In this document: one piece after another, positions 28,601 to 37,026 of the stretch | How positions within the stretch are numbered: position 1 is the first letter of the stretch | Layout of the letters: each line of letters begins with the position of its first letter | NCBI GenBank assembly: GCA_013812655.1 | Contig: JACCTC010000076.1 | Location: 1 to 37,026, forward strand | Length of the DNA stretch: 37,026 nt | Source of the DNA: Deltaproteobacteria bacterium | Lineage (GTDB): Bacteria; Myxococcota_A; Polyangia; Haliangiales; Haliangiaceae | Direction: 5' to 3' | Program-made: the position numbers and the translations under genes | The notes under the pieces: model-generated | Database searches by the model: none | Told to the model about the DNA's origin: nothing | The model's input: the letters and a program-made list of their open reading frames with translations, nothing else

Positions 28601-29075
28601 GCTTCTTGCGCGCGGCTGGATCGGCGGCGGCATCCTTCTGCTGCGCGATGTGCGTGAGCTCGTGCGCGAGCAGTGCGTCACCCGCAGGCGTTCCGGGCTG
28701 CGCGGCGCCGGCGCCCATGACCACGTTGTTGCCGACGACGAACGCGGTGGCACCCTTTGCGGCTGCCTTCGCCGCCGCCACCGGGCCGACGTGCACGCGC
28801 GCGCCCGAGACGTCCTGTCCGGTGGCCCGGGTCACGTGGTCTGCGATGCGGCGATCGACAACGGCGCCCTCGCCGAGGTCGGCCTCGAGGTGATCGACTG
28901 TCTCCCACGGCACGGCGCCGGCGAACAGCGGCGGTGCCAGACCGGGTGCTCCGCCGGCCTCGCTGTCCAGTCCGTCAGTCAGCGCCGTCTTGCCAGGCGA
29001 GGCCTGAGCGGTAGCCGCACCGCGGTCCTCGGTCTGCGCCCCAGGTCGCTCCCCACCACGGCCTTGCCGCTCCAT
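25632..29075 (-). CDS. giant DUF4157 (eCIS-core) polymorphic-toxin-like protein
   Basis: The protein has 1147 residues from the ATG at 29075, which lies 7 nt after a TATGAT. After a charged N-terminus comes a DUF4157 domain (about 65-150) with its zinc-protease-like HELTH (138-142) and the preceding VVGNNVVMGAG. DUF4157 is linked in the literature to cargo of extracellular contractile injection systems and to polymorphic toxins. Residues about 215-500 look like beta-sandwich (Ig-like) modules. Hydrophobic stretches at about 620-680, 713-748 and 762-786 could insert in a membrane. An alpha-helical part (about 790-960) precedes a distinct C-terminal region (about 995-1147) of mixed charge, ending GGTWKRVR, which I do not recognise and which sits where a toxin domain would. 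No signal peptide is seen. The unknown gene after it may be its immunity protein. No injection-system structural genes are in the window. Confidence 0.85.
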   Translation of the reverse strand: MERQGRGGERPGAQTEDRGAATAQASPGKTALTDGLDSEAGGAPGLAPPLFAGAVPWETVDHLEADLGEGAVVDRRIADHVTRATGQDVSGARVHVGPVAAAKAAAKGATAFVVGNNVVMGAGAAQPGTPAGDALLAHELTHIAQQKDAAADPAARKKPIGEEDQAAEKDAGAARLGNFAGAIGDVMRTGLQLQRCTEPKPAKITELHGKEAAAKLAELGGRLVTDPDYTGGRKAIAGSHIQYQLIAKVSPTVQIGMYQWTHDGPEGYHAQSIPGVGRPDMIPAAAPGPNGMFINAHNVGATTMPLPKPGTYTTDAYVRAGVDNNGTLEGYNLHVPVVVEVAPLAGARKEAYDKLGGADKEDDFQKFHDTMDMQMLMLKPGGPDAQGKGHQQQIATGAANPAQAQPGTLAYEAKDARTDKSKPLTYHWYVSAQTKDELPKDLGGHPLVQVGARAGYDFGTGTKIAMPTERAGFWVVWYQAKDDTGADAGEASYLQTILGASELKELEKLDKYMERVDELGDKVDGAKVPLTGVHMSQANGNETRMRLFAGKKKGDANTFILIDCTPGLDPKANRLEYTSSTGAGVIKEFEDHNKYPKGEMQFRVAANALGIPTGDRVKETTGLGVFDRLSTGLSVGGMAVMGASILAAPFTRGQSLQVGVVLAGGLTAAGAAVSLYERLQHAEINKTGVAIDVITIASSLLSSGTAVRSLKSGPAVLLASRTTKFLLWANFVADGVMGLLITVEGVQRITEIMEGNLPPDVKRTEIVRVITSLVMASMMIAVSAGQLREFRNKVETALGRKLAGVGDDIVMALSMLEESTLKTLAPIKDNAQLVKLAGALREEPALINLLKSEKRLPTVLGLMKNGSADELKFAMLRAGAHDAGVSVAQSERLVNILREAGIPAEQAAIWGEKAFANLASNANTLAELEKILPLIKSGKITGLEQWLAFSGKKVGADAARTAGELREAARQSAENSTSTVNIGGDAKAPANPAKPKETLPSFDLTIDGPGGTTQRSVEVGSVDGAVKSGAEITPGVGHAADKAAARNAAGKPVPGKNDATVRVSLAKEWDQKAGGVIEISPNGDRVRVTKRKPPDRLPMTNIFDEFTDKIADSPNHGLLDRVNVVDSSSGSLLAQYQNTGGTWKRVR

Positions 29076-29082
29076 TCGCAAG

Positions 29083-29088
29083 ATCATA
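29083..29088 (-). promoter_or_regulatory. -10 TATGAT before the DUF4157 gene, leaderless configuration
   Basis: On the minus strand TATGAT is followed by 7 nt and the ATG at 29075. This decides against the upstream in-frame starts at 29087 and 29111, the first of which overlaps the hexamer. Confidence 0.6.
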
Positions 29089-29167
29089 TAGTGATGGGTG
29101 GCCCGAATCATCAGCCACCGATTGGTCTATCGTGCCGCTCCATGGGGCTTCGCGGGACCGTGCGCCG

Positions 29168-30493
29168 GTGATCAAGAACCGCCTCGCGATCGTCACGCTC
29201 CTCACCGGGCTGAACTTCCTCAACTACCTCGATCGGTTCATCGTCGCGGCAGTCCTGCCGCGCATCAAGGCGGACCTCGGTTTGTCGAACTTCGAGGGCG
29301 GTCTGCTCGCGACCGTGTTCCTCCTCGGTTACTTCGTGACGTCACCGATCTTCGGCTTGCTCGGCGACCGGATGTCACGGAAGTGGCTGATCGCGTTCGG
29401 CGTCCTGACCTGGAGCCTCGCGACGATCGCGTCGGGCATGTCGAACACCCTCGTCACGTTGATCCTCGCGCGGATCGCGGTCGGCATCGGCGAGGCCAGC
29501 TACGCGACGCTCGCGCCAACGATCATCGACGACATCACGCCGCCCGACAAGAAGGGCAAGATGCTCGCGATCTTCTTCGTCGCCATCCCGGTCGGCTCGG
29601 CGGCGGGGTACCTGCTCGGCGGCTACATCCAGGAGGTCTGGGGCTGGCGCGAGGCGTTCTTCGTCGGCGGCGGGCCTGGCGTCGTGCTCGCGCTCGTCTG
29701 CCTCGCGATCCACGAGCCACCTCGCAAGCTGCACGCCGCGAAGCAGAACATCCTCGAGATCGCCGGCCGGCTCGCGCGGATCCCGCTCTATCGCCGCGCG
29801 GTGCTCGGCTACTGCGCGCACACCGCCGCGATCGGCGCGTTCGCGTACTGGGCGCCGACGTTTCTGTCCGCGCGATTCGCGAGCGAGCTCGGCAAGCCGC
29901 TGCCGGTCGGGACCGTGATGACGCCGGAGGTCGCCCAGGTCCAGGCCGAGCAGATCCTCGGCAGCGCGAACTTCTGGTTCGGCGTCGTCACCGTGCTCGC
30001 CGGCGCGATCGGTACGGTGATCGGCGGACGGCTCGCCGATCGGGCGATCCGCACCCTGCCCGCGCTGCCTCCCGACGCCTCACACGAGCACCCCGATAAC
30101 CTGCGCGCGGCGAACCATCAGCTCCGGGTCTGCGCGATCGGCGTCGCGATCGCGTTCCCGCTCGCCGCGGCGGCGTTCCTCGTGCCGTCGGCGTGGATGT
30201 TCTTCGTGCTCGCCGGCATCGCCGAGGTCGGCCTGTTCATGTCGACCGCACCGATCAACGCGATCCTGCTGCGGACCGCGCCGGCGTTTCTCCGCGCGAG
30301 CGCGATGGCGGTGGCGATCTTCGCGATCCACCTGTTCGGCGATCTGTGGTCGCCATCGCTCGTCGGTCTGTTCCTCGACCACCTGCCGCTCGCGCTCGGC
30401 ATGATGGTGCTGCCGGCAGGGTTCGCGATCGCGACGGCCGTATGGTGGCCGCGGGCGCGCGAGGCTCAGTCGGTCGCGAGCTCGAATTCGTAG
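29168..30493 (+). CDS. MFS transporter, Spinster-like
   Basis: The protein has 441 residues with about 12 hydrophobic helices. The first helix carries LNFLNYLDRFIVAAVLPRI, typical of Spinster-type and related MFS carriers, followed by the loop-2/3 motif GLLGDRMSRKW and the helix-4 segment LARIAVGIGEASYATLAPT. The substrate is unknown; relatives move sphingolipids, lysophospholipids or sugars. The GTG at 29168 puts the usual ~18 residues before the LNYLDR motif; an upstream GTG at 29132 would add 12 residues and overlaps a TATCGT that may be the -10. It is divergent from the DUF4157 gene, and its last 28 bp overlap the convergent lipoprotein gene. Confidence 0.88.
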   Translation: MIKNRLAIVTLLTGLNFLNYLDRFIVAAVLPRIKADLGLSNFEGGLLATVFLLGYFVTSPIFGLLGDRMSRKWLIAFGVLTWSLATIASGMSNTLVTLILARIAVGIGEASYATLAPTIIDDITPPDKKGKMLAIFFVAIPVGSAAGYLLGGYIQEVWGWREAFFVGGGPGVVLALVCLAIHEPPRKLHAAKQNILEIAGRLARIPLYRRAVLGYCAHTAAIGAFAYWAPTFLSARFASELGKPLPVGTVMTPEVAQVQAEQILGSANFWFGVVTVLAGAIGTVIGGRLADRAIRTLPALPPDASHEHPDNLRAANHQLRVCAIGVAIAFPLAAAAFLVPSAWMFFVLAGIAEVGLFMSTAPINAILLRTAPAFLRASAMAVAIFAIHLFGDLWSPSLVGLFLDHLPLALGMMVLPAGFAIATAVWWPRAREAQSVASSNS

Positions 30494-31230
30494 ATCCGCT
30501 CGTCGCTGTCGCTCACGATGAAGAGGCGGTCGCCGTCGAACGCGAGACCCTCGGGATGCTCGATCGGCAGGCGCCACGAGTAGACGACGTCGAGATCGTG
30601 ATCGAGCTGGTAGAGCGCGTGGTCGTGATCGCCGAGCGCGTAGAGGTGGCCGTCCTGCGGGTTCCACGACAGTGCGGAGAGGTCCTCGGTGAAGTCGATC
30701 TTCTTGTCGTGGAGCACTTCCCCGTCGCGACCGAGCTCGTAGATCCTCGCGGGATCCTTTTCCTTCGCGACGAACAGATGATCGTCGTCGTCGAACGTCA
30801 GGCCCTCGATGCCGCTGTTGCCGTCGTCGGCGCCTTCGATCTCGATCGAGTCGTGCCGCTTGCCGTCGAAGCCGACGCGCCAGATTTTCCCTGTCGCCTC
30901 GTCAGCGATCACGAGCTCGTCGTGATGCCTGTCGTACGCGATGGCCTCGAGGTCCTGGCCTTCGACATCGATCTCCTCCTCGACGTTCCCGCCGCGGGTG
31001 ATCGCGTAGATCTTCGAGCGAACGTCGCTGACCGTGTAGAGCTGGTCGCCGACCCGCACGAGGTCTGACGGTTCGTCGACGTGCAGCCGGTCGTCATCGA
31101 TCACCCGCAGCCGCGGCCGGTTGCCATCTGCCTTCGAGGACTCGTAGAACGGCTCGATCTCACCGGGCTCGCCCGCTGCGCAGGCCGCCGCGGAAGCGAC
31201 GAGCAGCAGGCTGGCGGTGCGGCCGAACAT
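30466..31230 (-). CDS. SdiA-regulated-type beta-propeller lipoprotein
   Basis: The protein has 254 residues from the ATG at 31230 (a TTG at 31248 is an alternative). The N-terminus is a lipoprotein signal ([10 protein letters not shown], Cys17). The body repeats blade-like units such as [76 protein letters not shown] and [25 protein letters not shown], matching the SdiA-regulated (YjiK-like) propeller family. It is very rich in Asp and Glu, so cation binding is plausible. The function is unknown. It overlaps the MFS gene tail to tail by 28 bp and is divergent from sucC. Confidence 0.85.
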   Translation of the reverse strand: MFGRTASLLLVASAAACAAGEPGEIEPFYESSKADGNRPRLRVIDDDRLHVDEPSDLVRVGDQLYTVSDVRSKIYAITRGGNVEEEIDVEGQDLEAIAYDRHHDELVIADEATGKIWRVGFDGKRHDSIEIEGADDGNSGIEGLTFDDDDHLFVAKEKDPARIYELGRDGEVLHDKKIDFTEDLSALSWNPQDGHLYALGDHDHALYQLDHDLDVVYSWRLPIEHPEGLAFDGDRLFIVSDSDERIYEFELATD

Positions 31231-31309
31231 CGACCGAGCGCTCAGCAATCAGCGGGCCAGGAATACCGCAATGGTTCCTCGGGGTGGCTGCTCGAGTAGC
31301 CGGCATCCC

Positions 31310-31324
31310 CCACGGCCACCGTGG
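31310..31324. promoter_or_regulatory. palindrome abutting the sucC -10 (operator candidate)
   Basis: CCACGG-CCA-CCGTGG, perfect 6-bp arms around 3 nt, ending immediately before the putative -10 at 31325. A dimeric regulator bound here would sit in the -35/-10 spacer of sucCD. Confidence 0.35.
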
Positions 31325-31330
31325 TACACA
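31325..31330 (+). promoter_or_regulatory. -10-like TACACA before sucC
   Basis: TACACA ends 7 nt before the GTG at 31338. There is no Shine-Dalgarno. The last base departs from TANNNT. Confidence 0.35.
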
Positions 31331-31337
31331 CGCGACC

Positions 31338-32518
<1,181 letters not shown>

Positions 32519-32519
<1 letters not shown>

Positions 32520-33409
32520 TGTCCGTCCTCGTCGGATTCGATACGCGTCTCGTTGTCCAGGGCATGTCGGGTGCGGCCGGTGCGTTTCACGCGCGCCAGA
32601 TGGTCGAGTACGGCACCCGCGTCGTCGCCGGGGTCACGCCCGGCAAGGGCGGCGCGAAGGTCGAGGGCCTCGAGAAGGTCCCGATGTTCGACACCGTCAG
32701 CGAGGCGGTCGAGCACGCCGGCGCGAACACCTCGGTGATCTACGTACCGCCGCCGTTCGCCGCGGACTCGATCCTCGAGGCTGCTGCCGCCGGCATCGAG
32801 GTGATCATCGCGATCACCGAGGGCATCCCGGCGCGCGACATGGTCGCCGTCAAGTACACGCTCGATCACGAGTACCCGTGGGTCACGCTCGTCGGCCCGA
32901 ACTGCCCCGGCGTGATCACGCCCGGTCAGTGCAAGGTCGGCATCATGCCGGGCTACATCCACAAGCCGGGCGGCGTCGGCGTGGTCTCGCGCTCCGGCAC
33001 GCTGACCTACGAGGTCGTTCACCAGCTCACGGCGCTCGGCCTCGGGCAGTCGACCGCGATCGGTATCGGTGGTGATCCGGTCAAGGGCACGGACTTCATC
33101 GACGCGCTCGCGCTGTTCATGGATGATCCCGGCACCTCGTCGATCTTCATGATCGGCGAGATTGGTGGAGACTCCGAGGAGCGCGCCGCGGCGTTCATCA
33201 AGGAGCACATCAAGAAGCCGGTCGCCGCATTCATCGGTGGCCAGACCGCGCCTCCGGGCAAGCGCATGGGCCATGCGGGCGCGATCATCTCCGGCGGCAA
33301 GGGTGCCGCGGCCGACAAGATCGCCGCGCTGAAGGAAGCCGGCATCGCGGTGGCGGCGACGCCTGCCGAGATGGGCACGACGCTCGCGAAGGTGCTGGCC
33401 AGCTCCTGA
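32519..33409 (+). CDS. sucD: succinate-CoA ligase, alpha subunit
   Basis: The protein has 296 residues. The CoA-binding N-terminal domain shows [16 protein letters not shown] and GVTPGKGG; the active-site histidine that is phosphorylated is H252 in GHAGAI, with E214 in GEIGG as its partner. [12 protein letters not shown] and SRSGTLTYE are also typical. It overlaps sucC and the downstream SDR gene by one base each, so the three genes are co-translated. Confidence 0.97.
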
Positions 33410-34443
33410 TGCGCTGGCTGGTGACCGGCGGAGCCGGGTTCTTCGGGATCAACCTGATCCGGCACCTCCTCAAGCGTGGTGGTGATGTCACCTCGCTCGA
33501 TCGCCAGCCGTTCGATTACCCCGAACGATCCAAGATCACCGAGGTCGTCGGCGACATCCGCAACCACGCCGACGTCATCCGTGCGGTCGACGGCTGCGAC
33601 GTCGTCGTCCATGCAGCCGCGGCCCTGCCGCTGTATCCGCCGGACGAGATCCACACGATCGACGTCGACGGCACGCGCACGGTGATCGAGGCGACGGGCA
33701 ACCGCCGCATCGTCCACATCTCGTCAACCGCCGTCTACGGCGTCCCCGATCACCATCCGCTGCTCGAGTCCGACAAGATGACCGGCGTCGGTCCGTACGG
33801 CACCGCGAAGGTCGAGGCCGAGCACGTCTGCATCGGCGCCCGCGCCGCGGGTCGCGAGATCGCGGTGCTGCGGCCGAAGTCGTTCGTCGGGCCCGAGCGG
33901 CTCGGCGTGTTCGCCCTGCTCTACGAGTGGGCGCGCGAGGGGCGCGATTTTCCACTGCTCGGCAAGGGTACGAACCGCTACCAGCTGCTCGACGTCCACG
34001 ACCTGTGCACCGCGACGGTGCTCGCCGGGACACTGCCGGCCGACCGCGCGAACGACACGTTCAACATCGGCGCGCACGAGTTCACGACGCTGCGCGAGGA
34101 CTTCCAGGCCGTGCTCGACGCCGCCGGCCACGGGGCTCGGATGCGCGCGCTCCCGATCGCGCCCGCGCTGTGGGCGCTGCGCAAGCTCGAGGCGATGAAG
34201 CTCTCGCCGCTCTATCCGTGGATCTACGAGACCGTCACCGAGGACTCCTACGTCTCGATCGAGAAGGCGCGCACGCAGCTCGGCTGGTCGCCGCGGTACT
34301 CGAACAAGGCCGCGCTCGTCCGCAACTACCGGTGGTACTGCGACAATGCCGACCGGCTCGGCGGCAGCGGCGTGACCCATCGCGTGCCCTGGAAGCAGGG
34401 TGCGCTGGCGCTCGCCAAGCTCGCGTTCCGCCGTCGTGCCTGA
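33409..34443 (+). CDS. NAD-dependent epimerase/dehydratase (extended SDR)
   Basis: The protein has 344 residues. The Rossmann motif TGGAGFFG (6-13) and D31 point to NAD(P) binding with NAD preference; the catalytic Y130-x-x-x-K134 (YGTAK) and S105/S106 (ISSTAVYG) complete the SDR active site. The C-terminal part ([35 protein letters not shown]) follows nucleotide-sugar epimerases and 3beta-hydroxysteroid dehydrogenase-like proteins; the substrate cannot be told. The ATG overlaps the sucD stop (TGATG). The metabolic link to sucCD is not obvious. Confidence 0.88.
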   Translation: MRWLVTGGAGFFGINLIRHLLKRGGDVTSLDRQPFDYPERSKITEVVGDIRNHADVIRAVDGCDVVVHAAAALPLYPPDEIHTIDVDGTRTVIEATGNRRIVHISSTAVYGVPDHHPLLESDKMTGVGPYGTAKVEAEHVCIGARAAGREIAVLRPKSFVGPERLGVFALLYEWAREGRDFPLLGKGTNRYQLLDVHDLCTATVLAGTLPADRANDTFNIGAHEFTTLREDFQAVLDAAGHGARMRALPIAPALWALRKLEAMKLSPLYPWIYETVTEDSYVSIEKARTQLGWSPRYSNKAALVRNYRWYCDNADRLGGSGVTHRVPWKQGALALAKLAFRRRA

Positions 34444-34479
34444 GGCGCGCGCGAGATTGCGCCGCGCGGCGGTTTCGAC

Positions 34480-34485
34480 TAGCTT
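34480..34485 (+). promoter_or_regulatory. -10-like TAGCTT before ndk
   Basis: TAGCTT ends 9 nt before the ATG at 34495, with no Shine-Dalgarno between. It gives ndk its own promoter apart from the sucCD operon. Confidence 0.5.
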
Positions 34486-34494
34486 CCGCGGCCT

Positions 34495-34926
34495 ATGGCC
34501 ATCGAACGTACGTTTTCGATCATCAAGCCCGACGCCGTCGCCAAGAACGTGATCGGCGGGGTCACCTCCAAGCTCGAGGCCGCGGGCCTCCGCGTGCTCG
34601 CGTCGAAGATGGTCCGCCTGACCGAGACGCAGGCGATGGCGTTCTACGCCGTCCACAAGGAGCGCCCGTTCTACAAGGACCTCGTCAAGTTCATGACCGA
34701 GGGTCCCGTGGTCGTGCAGGTCCTCGAGGGCGAGAATGCCGTCGCGAAGAACCGCGAGGTGATGGGCGCGACGAACCCGGAGAAGGCCGACGCCGGCACG
34801 ATCCGCAAGGAGTTCGCGACGAACATCGAGCGCAACGCGGTGCACGGTTCGGATGCCGCGGAGACGGCCAAGGAGGAGATCGCGTTCTTCTTCTCGACCG
34901 CCGAGCTCACCAGCCTGGCGCGCTGA
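34495..34926 (+). CDS. ndk: nucleoside diphosphate kinase
   Basis: The protein has 143 residues, the normal size. It transfers the gamma-phosphate between nucleoside di- and triphosphates through a phosphohistidine, H117 in NAVHGSD (114-120). Other family features are [12 protein letters not shown] (4-15, K11), [11 protein letters not shown] and [11 protein letters not shown]. sucCD and ndk are often neighbours in Myxococcota and other proteobacteria; succinate-CoA ligase and Ndk are known to associate in some bacteria. Confidence 0.97.
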   Translation: MAIERTFSIIKPDAVAKNVIGGVTSKLEAAGLRVLASKMVRLTETQAMAFYAVHKERPFYKDLVKFMTEGPVVVQVLEGENAVAKNREVMGATNPEKADAGTIRKEFATNIERNAVHGSDAAETAKEEIAFFFSTAELTSLAR

Positions 34927-34933
34927 GTCACTC

Positions 34934-34992
34934 GATCAAGTTCTCGGCGACCAAGTTCTCGGCGATCATTTCTCGGCGATCAGCTTCTCGGA
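34934..34992. repeat. four imperfect ~15-bp tandem units at the end of the permease gene
   Basis: Units of the form GATCAAGTTCTCGGC: 34934-34948, 34949-34963, 34964-34977 (14 bp, one base short) and 34978-34992. On the minus strand each encodes a five-residue unit like AENLI. The one-base shortage in the third unit throws the frame into the TGA that ends the permease at 34966; with 15 bp there, the reading would continue to a stop at 34928. Confidence 0.85.
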
Positions 34993-36030
34993 CCCGGTCA
35001 CACCCGCGGGCTGCTCGATGACGGGCTTCTCGACGACGTCCTCGACGTAGAGCTCGCGGACGACGACGACGATCACCGCCACGAGCGGCGTCGCGACCAG
35101 CAGCCCGAAGATGCCTCCGATCACGCCGAAGATCGTCTGCGCGGCGATGATCAGCGCAGCGGGCAGATCGAGCATCCGGCGCTGCACGAACGGTGTGATG
35201 CCGTAGGTCTCGGCGATCTGGATGCCGATGTAGAGGACGGCGACGCCGATCGCGGTGGTCGACCCGACCATGAGGCCGAGCAGCACCGCCGGGACGGCCG
35301 CGAGGATGGGGCCGATGTTCGGGATGAACGTCAGCAGCGCCGCGACGAGGGCGAGCGTGAGCGCGAGCGGGACACCCAGCAGCGCCAGGCCGACCCACGT
35401 CATCACCCCGACGACGGCCATCGAGAACAGCTGCGCGAGGAGCCAGTGGCGGAGCGTTCGTGCAAGCTCCTCGAGGACCTCGCCGATCCGATGGCGACGG
35501 GGCACCGGCACGAGCGCGAGCAACCCGCGGCGATACACGCCCGGATCGGCCGCGACGAACAGCCCGACGAACAGGATCAGGAGGCCCGCACCGAGCACCC
35601 CGCTGACCAGCGAGAACGCGGTGCGGGCGCCGGCGACGAGGCGCGTCGACGACATGGCATCCGCTCCCTCGAACATCCCGATGACGTACTGCCCCCAGCC
35701 TTCCTGCCCGACCCGCGCGGCGAGCCGGTCGAGCGCGACCGGGAGGGTTTCGCCGAGCTCACGGAACTGCTTCGCGATCGAGGGCGCGGCGAGCATGGCC
35801 CACGCCACCACGCTCGCCACGATGAGGACACAGACGACGAGCAGCGCGAGGTTCTGCGGGATCCGGGTCTTCGCGTGGATCCAGTGCGCGGCCCCGTGGA
35901 GGAACGCCGCGACCAGCAGGCCGGCGAACAGCATGAGCAAGATCCCGACCAGCGGCGCGAGGAGCGTCACGCTGACGTAGACCCCGAGGATGATCGCGAT
36001 GGCGACCTGCGCTCGGTTGGCTCGGGACAT
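34966..36030 (-). CDS. AI-2E family transporter (TqsA/PerM-like permease)
   Basis: The protein has 354 residues with seven to eight hydrophobic helices. Family features include the C-terminal half LLTFIPNIGPILAAVPAVLLGL, QIAETYGITPFVQRRMLDLPAALIIAAQTIFG and IFGLLVATPLVAVI. Members are exporters or ion-coupled carriers; the autoinducer-2 link holds only for some, so the substrate is open. The ATG at 36030 lies 7 nt after TAGCAT. The C-terminus (SEKLIAEK) is cut by a frameshift-like base loss in a tandem repeat; only a few residues are affected. It converges on ndk. Confidence 0.9.
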   Translation of the reverse strand: MSRANRAQVAIAIILGVYVSVTLLAPLVGILLMLFAGLLVAAFLHGAAHWIHAKTRIPQNLALLVVCVLIVASVVAWAMLAAPSIAKQFRELGETLPVALDRLAARVGQEGWGQYVIGMFEGADAMSSTRLVAGARTAFSLVSGVLGAGLLILFVGLFVAADPGVYRRGLLALVPVPRRHRIGEVLEELARTLRHWLLAQLFSMAVVGVMTWVGLALLGVPLALTLALVAALLTFIPNIGPILAAVPAVLLGLMVGSTTAIGVAVLYIGIQIAETYGITPFVQRRMLDLPAALIIAAQTIFGVIGGIFGLLVATPLVAVIVVVVRELYVEDVVEKPVIEQPAGVTGSEKLIAEK

Positions 36031-36037
36031 CTGCGGA

Positions 36038-36043
36038 ATGCTA
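36038..36043 (-). promoter_or_regulatory. -10-like TAGCAT before the permease gene, leaderless configuration
   Basis: On the minus strand TAGCAT is followed by 7 nt and the ATG at 36030. Its first bases are the TAG stop codon of the upstream gene. Confidence 0.5.
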
Positions 36044-37026
36044 GCGGATGGGTCCGCCGTGCGACCACTGCGTCTGCACGATCTTCCAGTCCGTGCCCTC
36101 TTTCACGAGCACCGCGAGCACGCGGAAGGTCTGCGTGAGATCCGTCGCGGCCCGTGTCTTGGCGGTGAAGTCGACGTTGGCCGCGGCGAACGCGATCGTC
36201 GGCGCGCCCCGCTGGGTCGGATCCCAGGCGTCCGCCGCGACGATCCGCACGCCGTCGTGGATCCGGAACTCGGCCTTGAGGCGGCCGAACAGCTTCTTGA
36301 TCGCGACGCCGCCGACCACCCGCTCGCCGAGCGCGCTGCCGAAGTTGAAGCCGTCGTCACGCTCGCTGCGAGCTGCGGCGAATGCGATGCGCGAGCCGAA
36401 CGCCGCCCGCACGGCCGCCTCGAGATCCTTCGGCCCGGTCGTCAGGCTCGCCACCGGCTTCGCCGCCGGCAGCGTGCCGAGGATCGCGTGGCGCTCGGCG
36501 ACGGCATCGGCGACCGGGATCGCCCAGTGCCAGGCGACGATCGTCCACTTGCCATCGATCACCGCCGCGAGCTGGGTGATCGCGAACCGGCGCTCGCCCT
36601 GCCCCGCCACCGAGACCGCGAGCTCCATCGCGATCCACGCATGGTGATGGGCTTCGCCGATCGCGAGGAACTTCGACTCGACGGTGAAGCCCTCGGTCGG
36701 CGACTCGCCGAGATCGCGCTGGAGTTGTGCCGCGACGCTATCGCGGCCCTCGGCGACCTCGTCGGCATCGACACCGAAGCCGAACGCGTCGGGTGAGAGC
36801 GTCGCGGCCACCGCCGCGAAGTCGGCCTTCGCGATCGCGGCGCGCTGCGCGTCGACGAGCTCTCGTACCGAGACGGCAGGAAGCTGGATGTCCTCCGAGC
36901 CACCATCGCCGATCGGCGTGACCTCGATCGCGGTGGTCGCGATCGCGCTGCCACTGCCGGGCTGTGGCGCAGTCAGCGCCGCGCTGCCGCTGCCAGTGCC
37001 CGGCGCGAACACCGCCGGCTTCGCAC
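36041..37026 (-). CDS. NTF2/SnoaL-like domain protein, 5' end outside window
   Basis: The frame is open to the right edge of the window, so the start is probably missing; a GTG at 37012 is the only start candidate inside. The visible ~328 residues begin with a Gly/Ser/Ala/Pro-rich stretch (GTGSGSAAL, PQPGSGSA) typical of a linker after a signal or lipid anchor. Two related alpha+beta modules follow (about residues 50-160 and 200-320). Each has the NTF2/SnoaL pattern: a helix, then strands ending in a DGKWTIVAWHW- or GTDWKIVQTQWSH-type strand. A binding or structural role is more likely than catalysis, but this is inference. It lies directly upstream of the permease gene on the same strand. 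Confidence 0.72.
   Translation of the reverse strand, partial: AKPAVFAPGTGSGSAALTAPQPGSGSAIATTAIEVTPIGDGGSEDIQLPAVSVRELVDAQRAAIAKADFAAVAATLSPDAFGFGVDADEVAEGRDSVAAQLQRDLGESPTEGFTVESKFLAIGEAHHHAWIAMELAVSVAGQGERRFAITQLAAVIDGKWTIVAWHWAIPVADAVAERHAILGTLPAAKPVASLTTGPKDLEAAVRAAFGSRIAFAAARSERDDGFNFGSALGERVVGGVAIKKLFGRLKAEFRIHDGVRIVAADAWDPTQRGAPTIAFAAANVDFTAKTRAATDLTQTFRVLAVLVKEGTDWKIVQTQWSHGGPIR

Noticed and set aside
25632-29075. DUF4157 protein as a simple secreted zinc protease
   Set aside because: HELTH is part of the DUF4157 signature itself, there is no signal peptide, and the length and domain order fit toxin-like or injection-system cargo better.

Overview
The window is GC-rich (roughly two-thirds G+C by eye) and looks like a chromosome segment of a myxobacterium-like member of the Myxococcota. 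This assignment rests on gene content: several Hanks-type Ser/Thr kinases with PEGA or other sensor domains, many lipoproteins, trypsin-like proteases with Cys-containing MYXO-CTERM-like tails, a TIGR02996-type protein and a DUF4157 giant protein. It may be near Haliangium/Kofleriaceae, but that is inference. The window opens inside a 16S rRNA gene on the minus strand, followed by a textbook rRNA promoter. No tRNA, insertion sequence, prophage or CRISPR array was seen. Layout: (1) 1-952, the 5' end of 16S rRNA, its leader and promoter. (2) 953-4187, an overlapping three-gene unit: PEGA kinase, secreted LysM protein, and a lipoprotein with a degenerate metallophosphoesterase-like domain. (3) 4291-8945, a second kinase with a zinc ribbon and extracellular repeats, then a large PHP-type lipoprotein. 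(4) 9049-11921, mdh, an unknown gene and a convergent eukaryotic-type NADP-isocitrate dehydrogenase gene. (5) 11977-16168, a doubtful small ORF, two paralogous secreted trypsin-like proteases, a crotonase and a DUF2231 membrane protein that ends in a strong terminator. (6) 16293-21925, an ethanolamine ammonia-lyase locus, eutB - eutC - eutL, in which eutB is separated from eutCL by two opposite-strand lipoprotein genes of visibly lower GC; eutL is a trimeric microcompartment shell gene with no other shell gene in view. (7) 22069-24917, a third PEGA kinase overlapping a TPR/PEGA/beta-barrel outer-membrane protein. (8) 24939-29075, a minus-strand pair: a 1147-residue DUF4157 protein with polymorphic-toxin architecture and, 3 nt after its stop, an unrecognised 229-residue protein that could be its immunity partner. 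(9) 29168-37026, an MFS (Spinster-like) transporter, an SdiA-regulated-type lipoprotein, sucC-sucD-SDR operon, ndk, an AI-2E-family permease and a partial NTF2-like gene. TCA-cycle genes recur (mdh, icd, sucCD). Two cross-cutting patterns stand out. First, at least ten genes on both strands carry a TANNNT hexamer 6-12 nt before the start codon with no Shine-Dalgarno, so their transcripts are probably leaderless or nearly so, whereas downstream operon genes overlap their neighbours or show a Shine-Dalgarno. Second, sensor kinases are paired with envelope proteins. The best candidates for a previously undescribed system are the DUF4157 toxin-like/immunity-like pair and the minimal eutBC-eutL locus, where EutC has an amphipathic, proline-linked N-terminus resembling a shell-targeting peptide.
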